A DNA stretch of 64,000 bases from contig NZ_LT853882.1 of the NCBI RefSeq assembly GCF_900183975.1, positions 2,163,501 through 2,227,500 of the forward strand, in the 5' to 3' direction. This stretch comes from Xanthomonas fragariae. GTDB taxonomy: Bacteria; Pseudomonadota; Gammaproteobacteria; Xanthomonadales; Xanthomonadaceae. The position numbers and the translations under genes are program-made. The stretch's first letter is position 1. Every line of letters begins with the position of its first letter. Under the pieces are notes generated by a model that was given only the letters and a program-made list of their open reading frames with translations, searched no databases and had not been told where the DNA came from. Below, one piece after another: positions 1 to 8,777 of the stretch.

Positions 1-398
1 GCGCGATTGGCCAAGCGGTGCTGCGCCAAATACTGGCCCAACTGCTGCTGCACCAATGCAAACTGGCGTGCCTGTTCGCCCTGCGGCGCGGTGGCCTGGA
101 AGTAGCCTGCGTGCCGGGCGATGCGTTGACGCAGGTTGCCCAGGCGCTCGTCGTAGGCATCGATGCGTTCCATGTCATGGGATGCGGCAAGCTGCGCACG
201 CTGGTCGTGGCGTAATTGCACCAGATCCAGCGCAAGCGACTGCAACGCGGTGACCGGTACATTGTCCAGAAGAACGCAGACGGGCGCCGCCGGTGCGGCG
301 AAGGAGGGGGGGAGCGAAACGCCGGCAGCCAGCAGCGCGACGGCGAACACAGAGCCCAGCATGGTGCGGGCGGAGCGGATGGATTTGGCGGTGTGCAT
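1..398 (-). CDS. Secreted protein of unknown function (3' end outside window)
   Basis: Reading leftward from ATG at 398, an open frame runs off the window edge (132 codons visible). A strong Shine-Dalgarno AAGGAAG lies 6 bases upstream of the start. The N-terminus (MHTAKSIRSARTMLG, then VFAVALLAAG and a region ending SFAAPAAP) looks like a Sec signal peptide with cleavage near AAPA. The mature part is charged and Gln-rich (RLGNLRQRIARH, QQQLGQYLAQHRL), suggesting a helical or coiled-coil periplasmic protein. I do not recognise the family. It lies downstream of the cheA operon in the same direction, separated by about 440 bp that includes a hairpin, so it is probably a separate unit. Confidence 0.65.
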   Translation of the reverse strand, partial: MHTAKSIRSARTMLGSVFAVALLAAGVSLPPSFAAPAAPVCVLLDNVPVTALQSLALDLVQLRHDQRAQLAASHDMERIDAYDERLGNLRQRIARHAGYFQATAPQGEQARQFALVQQQLGQYLAQHRLANR

Positions 399-838
399 GC
401 GGACTTCCTTCAACGTAGCGCGGGCATGGCAGCCCTTATGGCGTTGTGTATCGGCCGCAGCGGCTTGCGCTTGATCACCTTTCGATCAACGGTAAAGATA
501 TCGGTGAAAGGTTGGGTCCATGTGGCGAGTTGGTTAGGTTCTTTGCACAGCAAAACGCCCCGACAGGCAGGGCGTTTTGGAAGCAGCAGAGTGCGACTAT
601 GGAGTGGTCGATGCAGTGCGCCTGCACCTTAGTCCTACCTCAACCTCTCGCCAGCAGGAGACACGCTTTAGCTTCCTGTCCCTGTCAAATTGGCAGGCCG
701 CTGACCCCCGCTCAACACAGCATCCATGCCCGCCGAGTTGGCGTGCGCAGCCGTTGCAGGTGGCCATCGCTATGCGCCAGCCGGGGCTTTGTTGACTGCT
801 TTGTCATTCGACCTTCGCACCGTGCCCGGTTGCCGCTT
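399..838. other. Intergenic region downstream of cheA
   Basis: There is no convincing gene on either strand across about 440 bp. It contains the hairpin at 551-579 and presumably the promoter of the leftward secreted-protein gene. No tRNA or riboswitch fold was recognised. Confidence 0.5.
551..579 (-). terminator. Hairpin, likely terminator of the cheA operon
   Basis: A perfect 10-bp inverted repeat, CAAAACGCCC at 551-560 and GGGCGTTTTG at 570-579, flanks a 9-nt loop. The T-run lies in the outer stem, so it may act on both strands. It is 260 bp past the cheA stop codon. Confidence 0.55.
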
Positions 839-2833
839 TTACGCAGCTTGCGGCACGCGCAGTGAGCGCACCAGCCCACCGATGTCCACGATTAGCGAAA
901 CCCGACCATCGCCGAGAATGGTGGCGCCAGAAACGCCCGGGATACGGCGATAGTTGTTTTCGATGTTCTTGACCACGACCTGTTGCTGGCCAAGCAATTC
1001 GTCCACTTCCAACGCGATCTTCTGGCCGTCGCCTTCGACCACCACCACCAGCGGTTCCTGCGAGGACTGTTGCCCGCCGAAGCCGTAGTAGTTGGTGAGC
1101 GAAAGAATCGGCAGATACTCGCCACGCACCCGCAACACACGGCCGTCGCCAGCCATCGAGCGGATGTCTTCCGGCGCAGGCTGCAGTGCTTCGAGCACGT
1201 AGGCCAGCGGCAGGATCAAGGTTTCGCCAGCCACCGACACGGTCATGCCGTCGAGAATCGCCAGCGTCAGCGGCAGACGGATGAGCACGCGGGTTCCGCT
1301 GCCGGCGTTGCTTTCCAGCTGCACTTCGCCACCCAGCCCCTGGATGTTGCGGCGGACCACGTCCATGCCCACGCCACGACCGGAGAGATCGGTGACTGCG
1401 TCGGCGGTAGAGAAGCCTGGTGCGAAGATCAGATCCCACACCTGCGCATCGGTCGGGTTGTCCGGCACGGCAATGCCGCGTTCGGCCGCCTTTTCCAGGA
1501 TCTTGGCGCGGTCGAGGCCGCGGCCGTCGTCGCTGACTTCGATTACGATGTGACCGCCTTGGTGCGATGCCGCCAAGGTAATCGTGCCGGTCTCGTCCTT
1601 GCCGGAGGCGCGACGTGCATCGGGCATTTCCAAACCATGGTCGATCGAGTTACGCACCAGATGCACCAGCGGATCGGCGATCTTTTCGATCAAGCCCTTG
1701 TCCAGCTCCGTGCCTTCGCCAATCGTGCGCAGACGCACCTGCTTGCCGAGACGGCTGGAGAGATCGCGGACCAGGCGCGGGAAGCGGCGGAACACCGCGT
1801 CGACGGGCAACATGCGCACGCCGATGACCGCTTCCTGCAGGTCGCGGGTGTTGCGCTCAAGCAGATCCAGGCCGGCAAACAGACGCTCGGCATGTGCCGG
1901 GTCCAGATCGGCGGAAACCTGCTTGAGCATGGCCTGCGTGATCACCAATTCGCCAACCAGATTGATCAATGCATCAACCTTGTCGACGCTGACGCGGATC
2001 GAGCTTTCGGCTTCGGCAGCAGCAGCCTTGGCAGGCGTCGCAGCGGCGGTAGCAGTCCCCGCGACAGCAGGGGCTGCAACAGGTGCGGCTGCGCCGGCGT
2101 CGATCGCCAGGCTGGCCGGCGGGCCGGGGACCGCCATCGGGCGGATGTCCAGTTCGCAATCGTCCACCACCCAGGCAAAGGTGTCTTCGATCTTGCTGCG
2201 CGGAATCTTGCCGATCAGGCCCAGATCCCACGCCAGGTAGGCTTCCAGTGGATCGATGTTTTCAAAGCCCGGCATGCGCTCTAGACGTGCGGCAATCTGC
2301 AACGGGCCCAGATGTTCGAGCTCGCGAATGATGCGCAGCGGGTCGTTGCCGCTCATGAACAGCGACGGCGCGGGCGTGAAGCCGATGTGCCAGGCGTCGG
2401 GTTCTTCTTCCTTGGGCATGGCGACCGCGGCGGCCACAGGCGCTTCGCCAGCCAGCACTGCGTTCAAACGAACGTGCACGGCCTTGACCGCAGCCGGCTC
2501 GGCAGGAGTGCCGTGTTCGGCTTCACGCAGCAAGGCGCGCAGCACATCTACCGAGCCGAGCATGGCATCGACTGCATTGGGTTCGAGCTGGCGCTTGTTG
2601 GAGCGCAGTTCGTCCAGCAGCGTCTCCAGCACGTGGGTCAGGCCGGCGACGGCCTCGAAACCGAAAGTGGCAGCGCCACCTTTGATCGAGTGCGCGGCGC
2701 GGAACACCGAGTTGATGATTTCCGGGTCGCGGTTGCCCTCTTCAAGGGCCAGCAGCCCGGCCTCCATCGCGTCGAGCCCTTCACGGCTTTCCTCGAAAAA
2801 GGTCGCGTGGAAACGTTGCAGGTCCATGCTCAT
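839..2833 (-). CDS. cheA: Chemotaxis histidine kinase CheA
   Basis: This 664-aa protein phosphorylates its HPt histidine in response to chemoreceptor arrays and passes phosphate to CheY. The HPt domain is at about residues 1-105, with AHSIKGGAATFGF placing the phospho-acceptor at His48. A Pro/Ala linker (about 245-275) precedes the dimerisation segment VDALINLVGELVITQAML. The HATPase domain shows LVRNSIDHGLE (N box), VSDDGRGLD (G1) and GRGVGMDVV (G2). A CheW-like domain ends the protein (SLIVDIGGLVRSLRVP). A second possible start is MDL at 2827. It is the last gene of the motC-cheA operon, 33 bp after cheY. All catalytic boxes are present, so it is expected to be active. Confidence 0.95.
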   Translation of the reverse strand: MSMDLQRFHATFFEESREGLDAMEAGLLALEEGNRDPEIINSVFRAAHSIKGGAATFGFEAVAGLTHVLETLLDELRSNKRQLEPNAVDAMLGSVDVLRALLREAEHGTPAEPAAVKAVHVRLNAVLAGEAPVAAAVAMPKEEEPDAWHIGFTPAPSLFMSGNDPLRIIRELEHLGPLQIAARLERMPGFENIDPLEAYLAWDLGLIGKIPRSKIEDTFAWVVDDCELDIRPMAVPGPPASLAIDAGAAAPVAAPAVAGTATAAATPAKAAAAEAESSIRVSVDKVDALINLVGELVITQAMLKQVSADLDPAHAERLFAGLDLLERNTRDLQEAVIGVRMLPVDAVFRRFPRLVRDLSSRLGKQVRLRTIGEGTELDKGLIEKIADPLVHLVRNSIDHGLEMPDARRASGKDETGTITLAASHQGGHIVIEVSDDGRGLDRAKILEKAAERGIAVPDNPTDAQVWDLIFAPGFSTADAVTDLSGRGVGMDVVRRNIQGLGGEVQLESNAGSGTRVLIRLPLTLAILDGMTVSVAGETLILPLAYVLEALQPAPEDIRSMAGDGRVLRVRGEYLPILSLTNYYGFGGQQSSQEPLVVVVEGDGQKIALEVDELLGQQQVVVKNIENNYRRIPGVSGATILGDGRVSLIVDIGGLVRSLRVPQAA

Positions 2834-2866
2834 GGGCGTGAGATCCGATGGTGAAGCGAAAAGGAA

Positions 2867-3232
2867 TTAACCCAGAACTTTCTGGACGGTGGCGATCAAC
2901 TGTTCTGGATTGAACGGCTTCACCAACCAACCCGTCGCACCCGCCGCCTTGCCTTCGGACTTTTTATCGGCCGCCGATTCGGTGGTAAGCATGAGCATCG
3001 GGGTGAACTTGTAGTCCGGCAGCTGGCGCAGTTCGCGGATCAGAGAAATGCCATCCATGTTGGGCATGTTCACGTCGGTCACCACCGCATTGAAGCGCTG
3101 GCCCTTCGCGCGGCCCAGTGCAACGGCGCCGTCTTCGGCTTCTTCGACGGCAAAGCCGGCCGAGGTGAGGGCGAAAGAAACCATCTGGCGCATCGACGCC
3201 GAATCGTCCACCACCAAGATACGTGCGCTCAT
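2867..3232 (-). CDS. cheY: CheY-like single-domain response regulator
   Basis: This is a 121-aa receiver domain without an output domain. The acidic pocket (LVVDDS), the phospho-acceptor Asp53 in VVTDVNMPNMDG, Thr in MLTTESAA and Lys in WLVKPFNPEQL are all present. Its ATG overlaps the stop of the upstream STAS gene (ATGA), indicating translational coupling. As the gene directly before cheA it is probably that kinase's cognate regulator, acting on the flagellar switch or on adaptation. Which output it serves cannot be read from sequence. Confidence 0.92.
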   Translation of the reverse strand: MSARILVVDDSASMRQMVSFALTSAGFAVEEAEDGAVALGRAKGQRFNAVVTDVNMPNMDGISLIRELRQLPDYKFTPMLMLTTESAADKKSEGKAAGATGWLVKPFNPEQLIATVQKVLG

Positions 3233-3537
3233 GCGGCGTTCTCCACAGATTTCAGGTTGTCATTGGATGCGGAAAGTCCGAGCGCGTCGGTGACGCCGAG
3301 CAGACGAGCCGCATCTCTAAAGGTGTCGTTGCAACCATCGAATTCGATGTGCAGGCCGGCTTGGCGGCGAGCCTGCACAAAGGCGTAGAGCACCTGCACG
3401 CTGGCAGTGTGGATGCGCCGGACGTCGCCGGCATCAAGCAACAACTGGCCGTCCTGCTCGAGAAATCCGACAAGTTTCTGCTTGAGTTCGGCGCTGGTCT
3501 CGATGCCGAGATCCTCGCCCAATGTCACTGTGCTCAT
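3229..3537 (-). CDS. STAS-domain protein (anti-sigma antagonist-like)
   Basis: A 102-aa single STAS domain. MSTVTLGEDLGIETSAELKQ starts the domain, and the conserved core RIHTASVQVLYAF carries the Thr-Ala-Ser segment where phosphorylation occurs in SpoIIAA-type proteins. STAS proteins are common in chemosensory clusters as small phospho-switch partners. The stop overlaps the cheY start by ATGA. Its partner kinase is not visible here unless it is CheA itself. Confidence 0.85.
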   Translation of the reverse strand: MSTVTLGEDLGIETSAELKQKLVGFLEQDGQLLLDAGDVRRIHTASVQVLYAFVQARRQAGLHIEFDGCNDTFRDAARLLGVTDALGLSASNDNLKSVENAA

Positions 3538-3635
3538 GGTTGCTCCGAACAGATTGTTCTATGCGTACTAACGGCGGGGGGCGGAAAAGCTTTAATGCTG
3601 AATCGTTGTGCGTGCAGGTGCGCGTCGGTTGCGCA

Positions 3636-4703
3636 TCAATGCAGCAGGTGGCTGGCGTCTAGCAGGATCATCGGCTGGTGGCCCAAACGTGCCACGCCAC
3701 GGAATAGGTTGTTGGAAATGCGGCACAGGCGTGCGTTGTCCGGTGGCTCGATCTGCTGATCGGTGAGGCTGGTGACGTCTTCCACCGCCGACACACGCAA
3801 GCCCATGGTTTCGCCATTTTCTTCCAGCACCACCACACGCGTCTGCAGATCCATGTCCACCGGCGACGAACCCAGATGCACGCCCAGATCGATCACCGGC
3901 ACCACTTGGCCACGCAGATTCATGATGCCGAGCATTGCGCTGGCGGTGCCGCGCAATGGCAGCAGCGGCACAGGCAACACCACTTCCTGCACCTTGAGCA
4001 ATTCCAGCGCGTAGGTCTGTTCGCCGCAGCGCAGGCGCAACCAACGTGTGCTGCGTTCGCTTACGCGTCGTTCGGAATTGATGCGTTCGGCCTGGCCGGG
4101 CGCCAACAGTGCTTGCAGGCCTTGCGGATAGGCCGGTGCCGGTGGCGCGCGGTGGGGTGCCTGCATCGGTGTCGGCGCAGCGCGTGCAGGTGCAGGTGCA
4201 GCCGGTGCGGCAAGACCGAAGGCTGGGTCCGCGTCCATTTCGGCCATCAGATCGGCCGTGCTCATAAACGGGCTGGGTGCGGCCGTGGCGAAGGCCGGGT
4301 CGGCATCCATTTCGGCCAGGAAATCGGCGGCGATATCTACGGCACTCGGTGCGGCAACCACTGGCGCACCGAAGGCCGGATCGGCGTCCATTTCGGCCAG
4401 GAAATCGGCGGCGATGTCTATGGCCCTTGGTGCGGCAACTACTGGCGCACCGAAGGCTGGGTCGGCATCCATTTCGGCCAGGAAATCGGCGGCGATCGCT
4501 TCGGCACTGAGGACTGTGGCAGCGGCTTGAGGTGCGGCGGCGATCTGCACAGGTGATTCGGCTAATGCGACGTCTGCATCGGCAAGTACCTGTGCAGCGG
4601 CGATGTCGGCAATCGCGGGGGGGGCAGGGATCTCGATACCGGCATCGTGCAGCAGCCCTTCCAGATAATCGTCCATCTCACCGTTGGCGCTGTGGTTGCT
4701 CAT
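3636..4703 (-). CDS. CheW-like coupling protein with a repeated Ala/Asp-rich N-terminal region
   Basis: 355 aa from ATG 4703, chosen because it overlaps the parA stop by ATGA; the frame is open 14 codons further upstream. The C-terminal part (about residues 210-355) is a CheW domain (RWLRLRCGEQTYALELLKVQ, MNLRGQVVPVIDLGVHLG) that would couple receptors to CheA. The N-terminal 200 residues are low-complexity and hold four copies of a motif of the type ADFLAEMDADPAFG, spaced about 25 residues apart. The repeat region is roughly 4210-4500. The ParA gene immediately upstream suggests the extended N-terminus takes part in ParA-dependent positioning, as in ParC/ParP systems; that is inference. Confidence 0.85.
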   Translation of the reverse strand: MSNHSANGEMDDYLEGLLHDAGIEIPAPPAIADIAAAQVLADADVALAESPVQIAAAPQAAATVLSAEAIAADFLAEMDADPAFGAPVVAAPRAIDIAADFLAEMDADPAFGAPVVAAPSAVDIAADFLAEMDADPAFATAAPSPFMSTADLMAEMDADPAFGLAAPAAPAPARAAPTPMQAPHRAPPAPAYPQGLQALLAPGQAERINSERRVSERSTRWLRLRCGEQTYALELLKVQEVVLPVPLLPLRGTASAMLGIMNLRGQVVPVIDLGVHLGSSPVDMDLQTRVVVLEENGETMGLRVSAVEDVTSLTDQQIEPPDNARLCRISNNLFRGVARLGHQPMILLDASHLLH

Positions 4704-5482
4704 GCGGCTTGCTCCATGCGCATCGCGTCTTCGGCCAGCACCCATTCCAGCGCACGGCGATAAGCGGACAGGCCGCGGCCCTGATAGTCACTGCCGGTGG
4801 CGGGGAGGGTCAGTGCAGCGGCATTGCAAATTCGGGTATCCACCGGCACTGCGTCTTCCCAGACCACGGCGCCGTAGGTGGCCTGCATTTCCTTGAGTGT
4901 GTCGGTGCCGGCGCGCGTGCGTCGGTCGAACAAGGTCGGCAGGATCGACACCGGGAGTTCGCGACGACGCGAACGCTGCACCATGTCGGCGGTGCGCACC
5001 ATGCTGGCCAGACCATGCAGCGCGAGCGGCTCGGCCTGAGTCGGTACCACCACGCGGTCGCAGGCGGCCAATGCATTGATCATCAACAGGCCGAGCGTGG
5101 GCGGGCAGTCGAGCAGGATGTAGTCGTGCTGGCCGGCATGGCGGCTCATGGCGTTCTGCAGGGCCAAGCCCAGACCTGGCTGCGTGGCGCTGCGACGTTC
5201 CAGCGTGGCCAGTGCGGCTTGCGCGCAGACATAGGACAAGCCGGGGATGGCGCTTTCGTGCAGCAGGTTGGCCAGATCGCTCGGCGGAGTGCCGAACAGG
5301 TCCAGCACCCCGCGCGGCGGCGGGTCCACCGCCACGCCGAACGAGCGGGTGAGCGAGGAGTGCGGATCGAGGTCGATCAGCAACACCCGGTGGCCGAGCG
5401 CGGCCAGACCACGACCCAATGCCAGCGTCGTAGTGGTCTTGCCTACACCGCCCTTTTGGTTGGCGATTGCCCAGATACGCAT
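4700..5482 (-). CDS. parA: ParA-family ATPase of the chemotaxis cluster
   Basis: 260 aa. The deviant Walker A motif is NQKGGVGKTTTTLALG near the N-terminus. Walker A' is VLLIDLDPHSSLT, and Walker B is YILLDCPPTLGLL. In polar flagellates, ParA-like proteins next to cheA/cheW (ParC type) place chemosensory arrays at the pole, and this location fits that role rather than chromosome segregation. It follows motD with a 1-bp gap and overlaps the CheW-like gene by 4 bp. Confidence 0.9.
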   Translation of the reverse strand: MRIWAIANQKGGVGKTTTTLALGRGLAALGHRVLLIDLDPHSSLTRSFGVAVDPPPRGVLDLFGTPPSDLANLLHESAIPGLSYVCAQAALATLERRSATQPGLGLALQNAMSRHAGQHDYILLDCPPTLGLLMINALAACDRVVVPTQAEPLALHGLASMVRTADMVQRSRRRELPVSILPTLFDRRTRAGTDTLKEMQATYGAVVWEDAVPVDTRICNAAALTLPATGSDYQGRGLSAYRRALEWVLAEDAMRMEQAA

Positions 5483-5483
5483 C

Positions 5484-6458
5484 TCACTGCACTCCTTGAA
5501 TTACGGCGGGGACGGAATTTGTTCCGCTTACGGTGGTAACGGCCGTTTGGCCGCCGCCAGACTTGGGAAGCTTGGGCGCCCCGGCAGCGGTCGCATGCAT
5601 CTGCGATGGCGGATCGGGAGCGAGTGAGCCAGCCGAGTCAGCGAGGATGATCAACACCACACGCCGGTTCGCATTCCGTCCCGCCTCAGTACTGTTATCG
5701 GCACGTGCGCGGAATTCTCCATAGCCCACCATCGCCAATCGCTGCGGGGCGATGCCGTCATCGGCAAACAAGTGCACAACGCTGGCTGCGCGCGCGGCCG
5801 ATAGCTCCCAATTGGAAGGGAACTGCGCGGTCGCGATCGGCTGATTGTCGGTATAACCCTCCACGCGCACGCCGTTGGGCGCATCGCGCAGCACCGAGGC
5901 CAGCGTGGACAACGTGGCGCGCGCCGTGCTGGCTAGTGCGGCCGAACCGGTGCCGAAGAGAATGTCGCTGTTGATCTCCACCTCGATCCACAGATCGTTG
6001 CGGCGGATGGTGATGAGTTTCTTGTCGATCAGCGGCGACAACGTCTTGCTCAGCTGTTGCGCCACCGCATCCATCTGCCGCTGCGCGCGCGCCAGCTGCG
6101 CCTGGTTGCGCAACGACACCGGCATGCGCATCTGCGCGGCTATGGAGGGCAACAGGGTGGGGTCGGTCGGCCTGTTGGGATCGGCCATCGGCGCGTCGGC
6201 CTTGATCACCGACGGGCGGTCGTAGTCGGCGCCCTGCGTCTGGGTCTTGCCGATCTGCACCGGGCTGGCCGCATTGGACGAGCCACCGAAGGCAGTGGTG
6301 AACGCCTGTGCCACGACTTTGTACTTGCCTTCGTTGAGCGAGGAGATGGCGTACATCACCACGAAGAACGCCAGCAGTAACGTCATCAGATCGGCATACG
6401 GGATCGCCCACGCTTCGTGGTTGCCATGTTCTTCGTGATGTTTGCGACGACATGCCAT
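5484..6458 (-). CDS. motD: Flagellar motor stator protein MotD (MotB family)
   Basis: 324 aa. A short basic N-terminus is followed by one membrane helix containing the proton-channel aspartate (AIPYADLMTLLLAFFVVMYA). The C-terminal OmpA/MotB peptidoglycan-binding domain includes VEGYTDNQPI and NWELSAARAASVVHLF. It forms the stator with the preceding MotC. The start at 6458 lies 6 bp after the motC stop. Confidence 0.93.
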   Translation of the reverse strand: MACRRKHHEEHGNHEAWAIPYADLMTLLLAFFVVMYAISSLNEGKYKVVAQAFTTAFGGSSNAASPVQIGKTQTQGADYDRPSVIKADAPMADPNRPTDPTLLPSIAAQMRMPVSLRNQAQLARAQRQMDAVAQQLSKTLSPLIDKKLITIRRNDLWIEVEINSDILFGTGSAALASTARATLSTLASVLRDAPNGVRVEGYTDNQPIATAQFPSNWELSAARAASVVHLFADDGIAPQRLAMVGYGEFRARADNSTEAGRNANRRVVLIILADSAGSLAPDPPSQMHATAAGAPKLPKSGGGQTAVTTVSGTNSVPAVIQGVQ

Positions 6459-6464
6459 GGCGGA

Positions 6465-7205
6465 CTAATGCAAGTATCCGGCCAGTTTCGATTCGATGTT
6501 GCGCGGGTTCTCGCCCTGGGCGATCGCGATCAAGCCTTCGATCGCCATTTCACGCTCGTTGGTACTGCACTGGATGACGCTCTTCAGCTTGGCAGCGACT
6601 GGGAGAAACAACAGATTGGCCGAGGCGATTCCGTAGATGGTGGCGGTGAACGCTGCCGCGATGCCGTGCCCAAGCATGGCCGGGTTCGCCAGATTCTTCA
6701 TCACTGCCATCAGCCCCAGCACCGCACCGATGATGCCCAGCGTGGGTGCGTAAATGCCCATGCCTTCGAACACCTTGGCTGCGGCAAGATCCTGACGCTC
6801 CTGATTGTCGACTTCGATCTCAAGCATATGCCGCATGGATTCCGGCTCAACACCATCGACCAACATCTGCAGGCCCTTGCGCAGGAAGGTGTCGTTCTGC
6901 CGCGGTAGCTGGTCTTCCAGGCCCAGCAGGCCCTGGCGACGGGCAATGTTGCTCCACTCCACGATACGCGCCAGCAGCTGCGGCCGATTGCTGGCCGGCG
7001 GCTGGATCACCCAGCGCAGGATCTTGAACGCGCGCCGGAAGACTGCCGGCGAGGTGTGCAACAGGATCGCCGCCACAGTACCGACGATCACGATCAAGAA
7101 GGCCGCCGGCGACCACAGCGACGAAATGCCGGCACCTTTCAAAACGCTGCCGCCCACGATCGCCACGATCGCGAGCACCAGTCCGATTACGCTAAGTCTG
7201 TCCAT
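6465..7205 (-). CDS. motC: Flagellar motor protein MotC (MotA family)
   Basis: 246 aa beginning MDRLSVIGLVLAIVAIVGG, with membrane helices and the MotA-type cytoplasmic and C-terminal segments (GMGIYAPTLGIIGAVLGLM, FLPVAAKLKSV). It is the first gene of the operon. The start at 7205 is the family start; no Shine-Dalgarno is visible, and a sigma28-like promoter ends only 8 bp upstream, so the mRNA is probably leaderless. The IS1478-like element begins about 95 bp upstream but leaves the promoter intact. Confidence 0.92.
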   Translation of the reverse strand: MDRLSVIGLVLAIVAIVGGSVLKGAGISSLWSPAAFLIVIVGTVAAILLHTSPAVFRRAFKILRWVIQPPASNRPQLLARIVEWSNIARRQGLLGLEDQLPRQNDTFLRKGLQMLVDGVEPESMRHMLEIEVDNQERQDLAAAKVFEGMGIYAPTLGIIGAVLGLMAVMKNLANPAMLGHGIAAAFTATIYGIASANLLFLPVAAKLKSVIQCSTNEREMAIEGLIAIAQGENPRNIESKLAGYLH

Positions 7206-7212
7206 GCAGGCG

Positions 7213-7239
7213 GTATCGGCCCAAGCGCGGCGGACTTGA
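7213..7239 (-). promoter_or_regulatory. Sigma28 (FliA)-type promoter for motC
   Basis: On the minus strand TCAAGTCC (7239-7232), an 11-nt spacer and GCCGATAC (7220-7213) closely match the known FliA consensus TCAAGTTT-N11-GCCGATAA. The expected transcription start falls at about 7205-7207, essentially on the motC ATG. Confidence 0.7.
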
Positions 7240-7299
7240 TAGAAACACACGCGCGCTGCACCAGAAAGTTGTCGTGGGCAGTCCCAAAGGGCCTCTCTA

Positions 7300-8777
7300 G
7301 TCGTCCCTGAAAAATCCCCTTCAAGCGCCAAGTGCCGTCGGTGACAGCGGCACGGTACTCAAGGATGACCATCTCATCGCCCGCATCCAGGCACGCAAAA
7401 ACGCGATCCAGCGCAGCAGCCAGCGCAGGTTGTAGGCAGCGGCGCAGCCGAGCACGTGCAGCGCATCGCCTTGGGCACCTTTCAGCCTGCAGCGACGCAA
7501 CCTGCAGTCGTTTTTCAGATGTCCGATCACCGGCTCCACCGCCTGCCGTCGCTTGATCCAGCGCCATTGCCGTCGCGTCAGCGTCTTGGCCTTGCCGCGA
7601 TGCAGGGACCTGCACGCCATCGACTTCGCGCCCGCGATCGCCCAGGTCCACGATCGCCACCGTCGGTTCTACGCTCACATCCTGCAGTAACCCGCGTGTC
7701 TGCTCCAGCTGCTCGGCCAAGGTATCGCCGTCGTACGGGTTGCCCGGGAAGCTGCGCGCACCCACGACCAATCCCTTGCAGGCGGTGACCGCAATGCCGA
7801 CCTTGACGCCAAATTCGTACGCTTGACGCGCCTTGCCCTTGCCGATGCATTCCACTTCCGGGGCATGCAATGCGTACAGTTTTTGTTTGTCCTTCGGACG
7901 CTGCGTGTACAGCCGTTGCGCACGTTCCAGCCAGACAGCGATGCGCTCGCGCACGCCGGTGTTTACCTGATCGAGTTTGCGTTGGATGTCGCGCAACACC
8001 CGCCCCAATACCGTGCGTTGACGTCGCAGCACGCGCTGCATCCGCTTGAACTGGCGCGCATGCGCATACCGAACTGCCTTGCGGCTCAGGGCCGGGCCTT
8101 GCCGCGCGTAGCTCTGCCGCAATCCGATGCCGTGCCGCTTGGCCAGTAACACCAGCTTCTTGCGTGCCACCTCCAGCAAACGGCTGTCGGTCGGATAGGC
8201 GATCGCCTTCTCTTGCACCGTGGTGTCCACGATCACCCGCGACAACTCGCGTGCGTCCACCGCCTGCATCGCATGCGCGGCGTTGATGGTGTGCGCCAGC
8301 AGCTCTTCCATCCCGGCCTCACCCAGGCGCTGCCGCCAGCGCGTCAGCGAGCTGGCATCGCACGGCAAACGCGTCTGGAACACGACCTCACCGGTGAAGA
8401 ACTGCCAGTACGGATTCTCCAGCCAGCGCTCGCACACCGCTTCATCGGACAGGTCGTAGGCGTGTTTGAGGTAGAGCAAACCGGCAATCAGCCGCACCGG
8501 CAATGCCGGCCGACCGCCATCGGCCTGGGTGGCCGGCAAGCGCGATGAAAGTGCTTGCTCCAACGCCGCCCACGGCATCCGTTGGCTCAGCCGCGCCAGC
8601 GGATGACGCAGATCGATCTGGTTCTCCAGCCGCGAACGAAACAACTCGTCGGCGGGTCTGTCTTCGGCAGCAGGACGGCGTGTACGCATGGGCGGAAACT
8701 GCCAGAAACCAGCCTTCAGCGTAGCGAACACTGGTAGTTTTGGCACGCCGGTGCAGACATCAAGGCCTTGCGGTCGT
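7300..8777 (-). mobile_element. IS1478-like element, copy 1 (right end lost)
   Basis: The left terminus GTCGTCCCTGAAAAATCCCC at 7300 matches the left terminus of copy 2 at 37427. Similarity to copy 2 stops at 8777, about 34 bp before the right inverted repeat seen there, so this copy lost one end. The junction continues directly into a sugar dehydrogenase pseudogene, so a deletion removed both the IS terminus and the 5' part of that gene. The family name is from recall of related Xanthomonas elements. Confidence 0.8.
7321..8690 (-). pseudogene. IS1478-like (IS5 superfamily) transposase, frameshifted near C-terminus
   Basis: The reading frame starts at ATG 8690 (MRTRRPAAEDRPADELF). Domains include the N-terminal LENQIDLRHPLARLSQRM region, a catalytic segment with VIVDTTVQEKAIAYPTDSRL, and the C-terminal RRQAVEPVIGHLKNDCRL with the YREK-like glutamate region. 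At 7605-7607 there is one extra G (GCAGGGACC) compared with copy 2 (GCAGGACC). The frame is lost after DGVQV and the rest is read from 7321-7620 in another frame. The N-terminus is intact here, unlike in copy 2. Confidence 0.85.

Noticed and set aside
983..2284. Long plus-strand frames opposite cheA
   Set aside because: They are shadow frames on the complement of a high-GC gene with clear CheA domains; no RBS or family signal.
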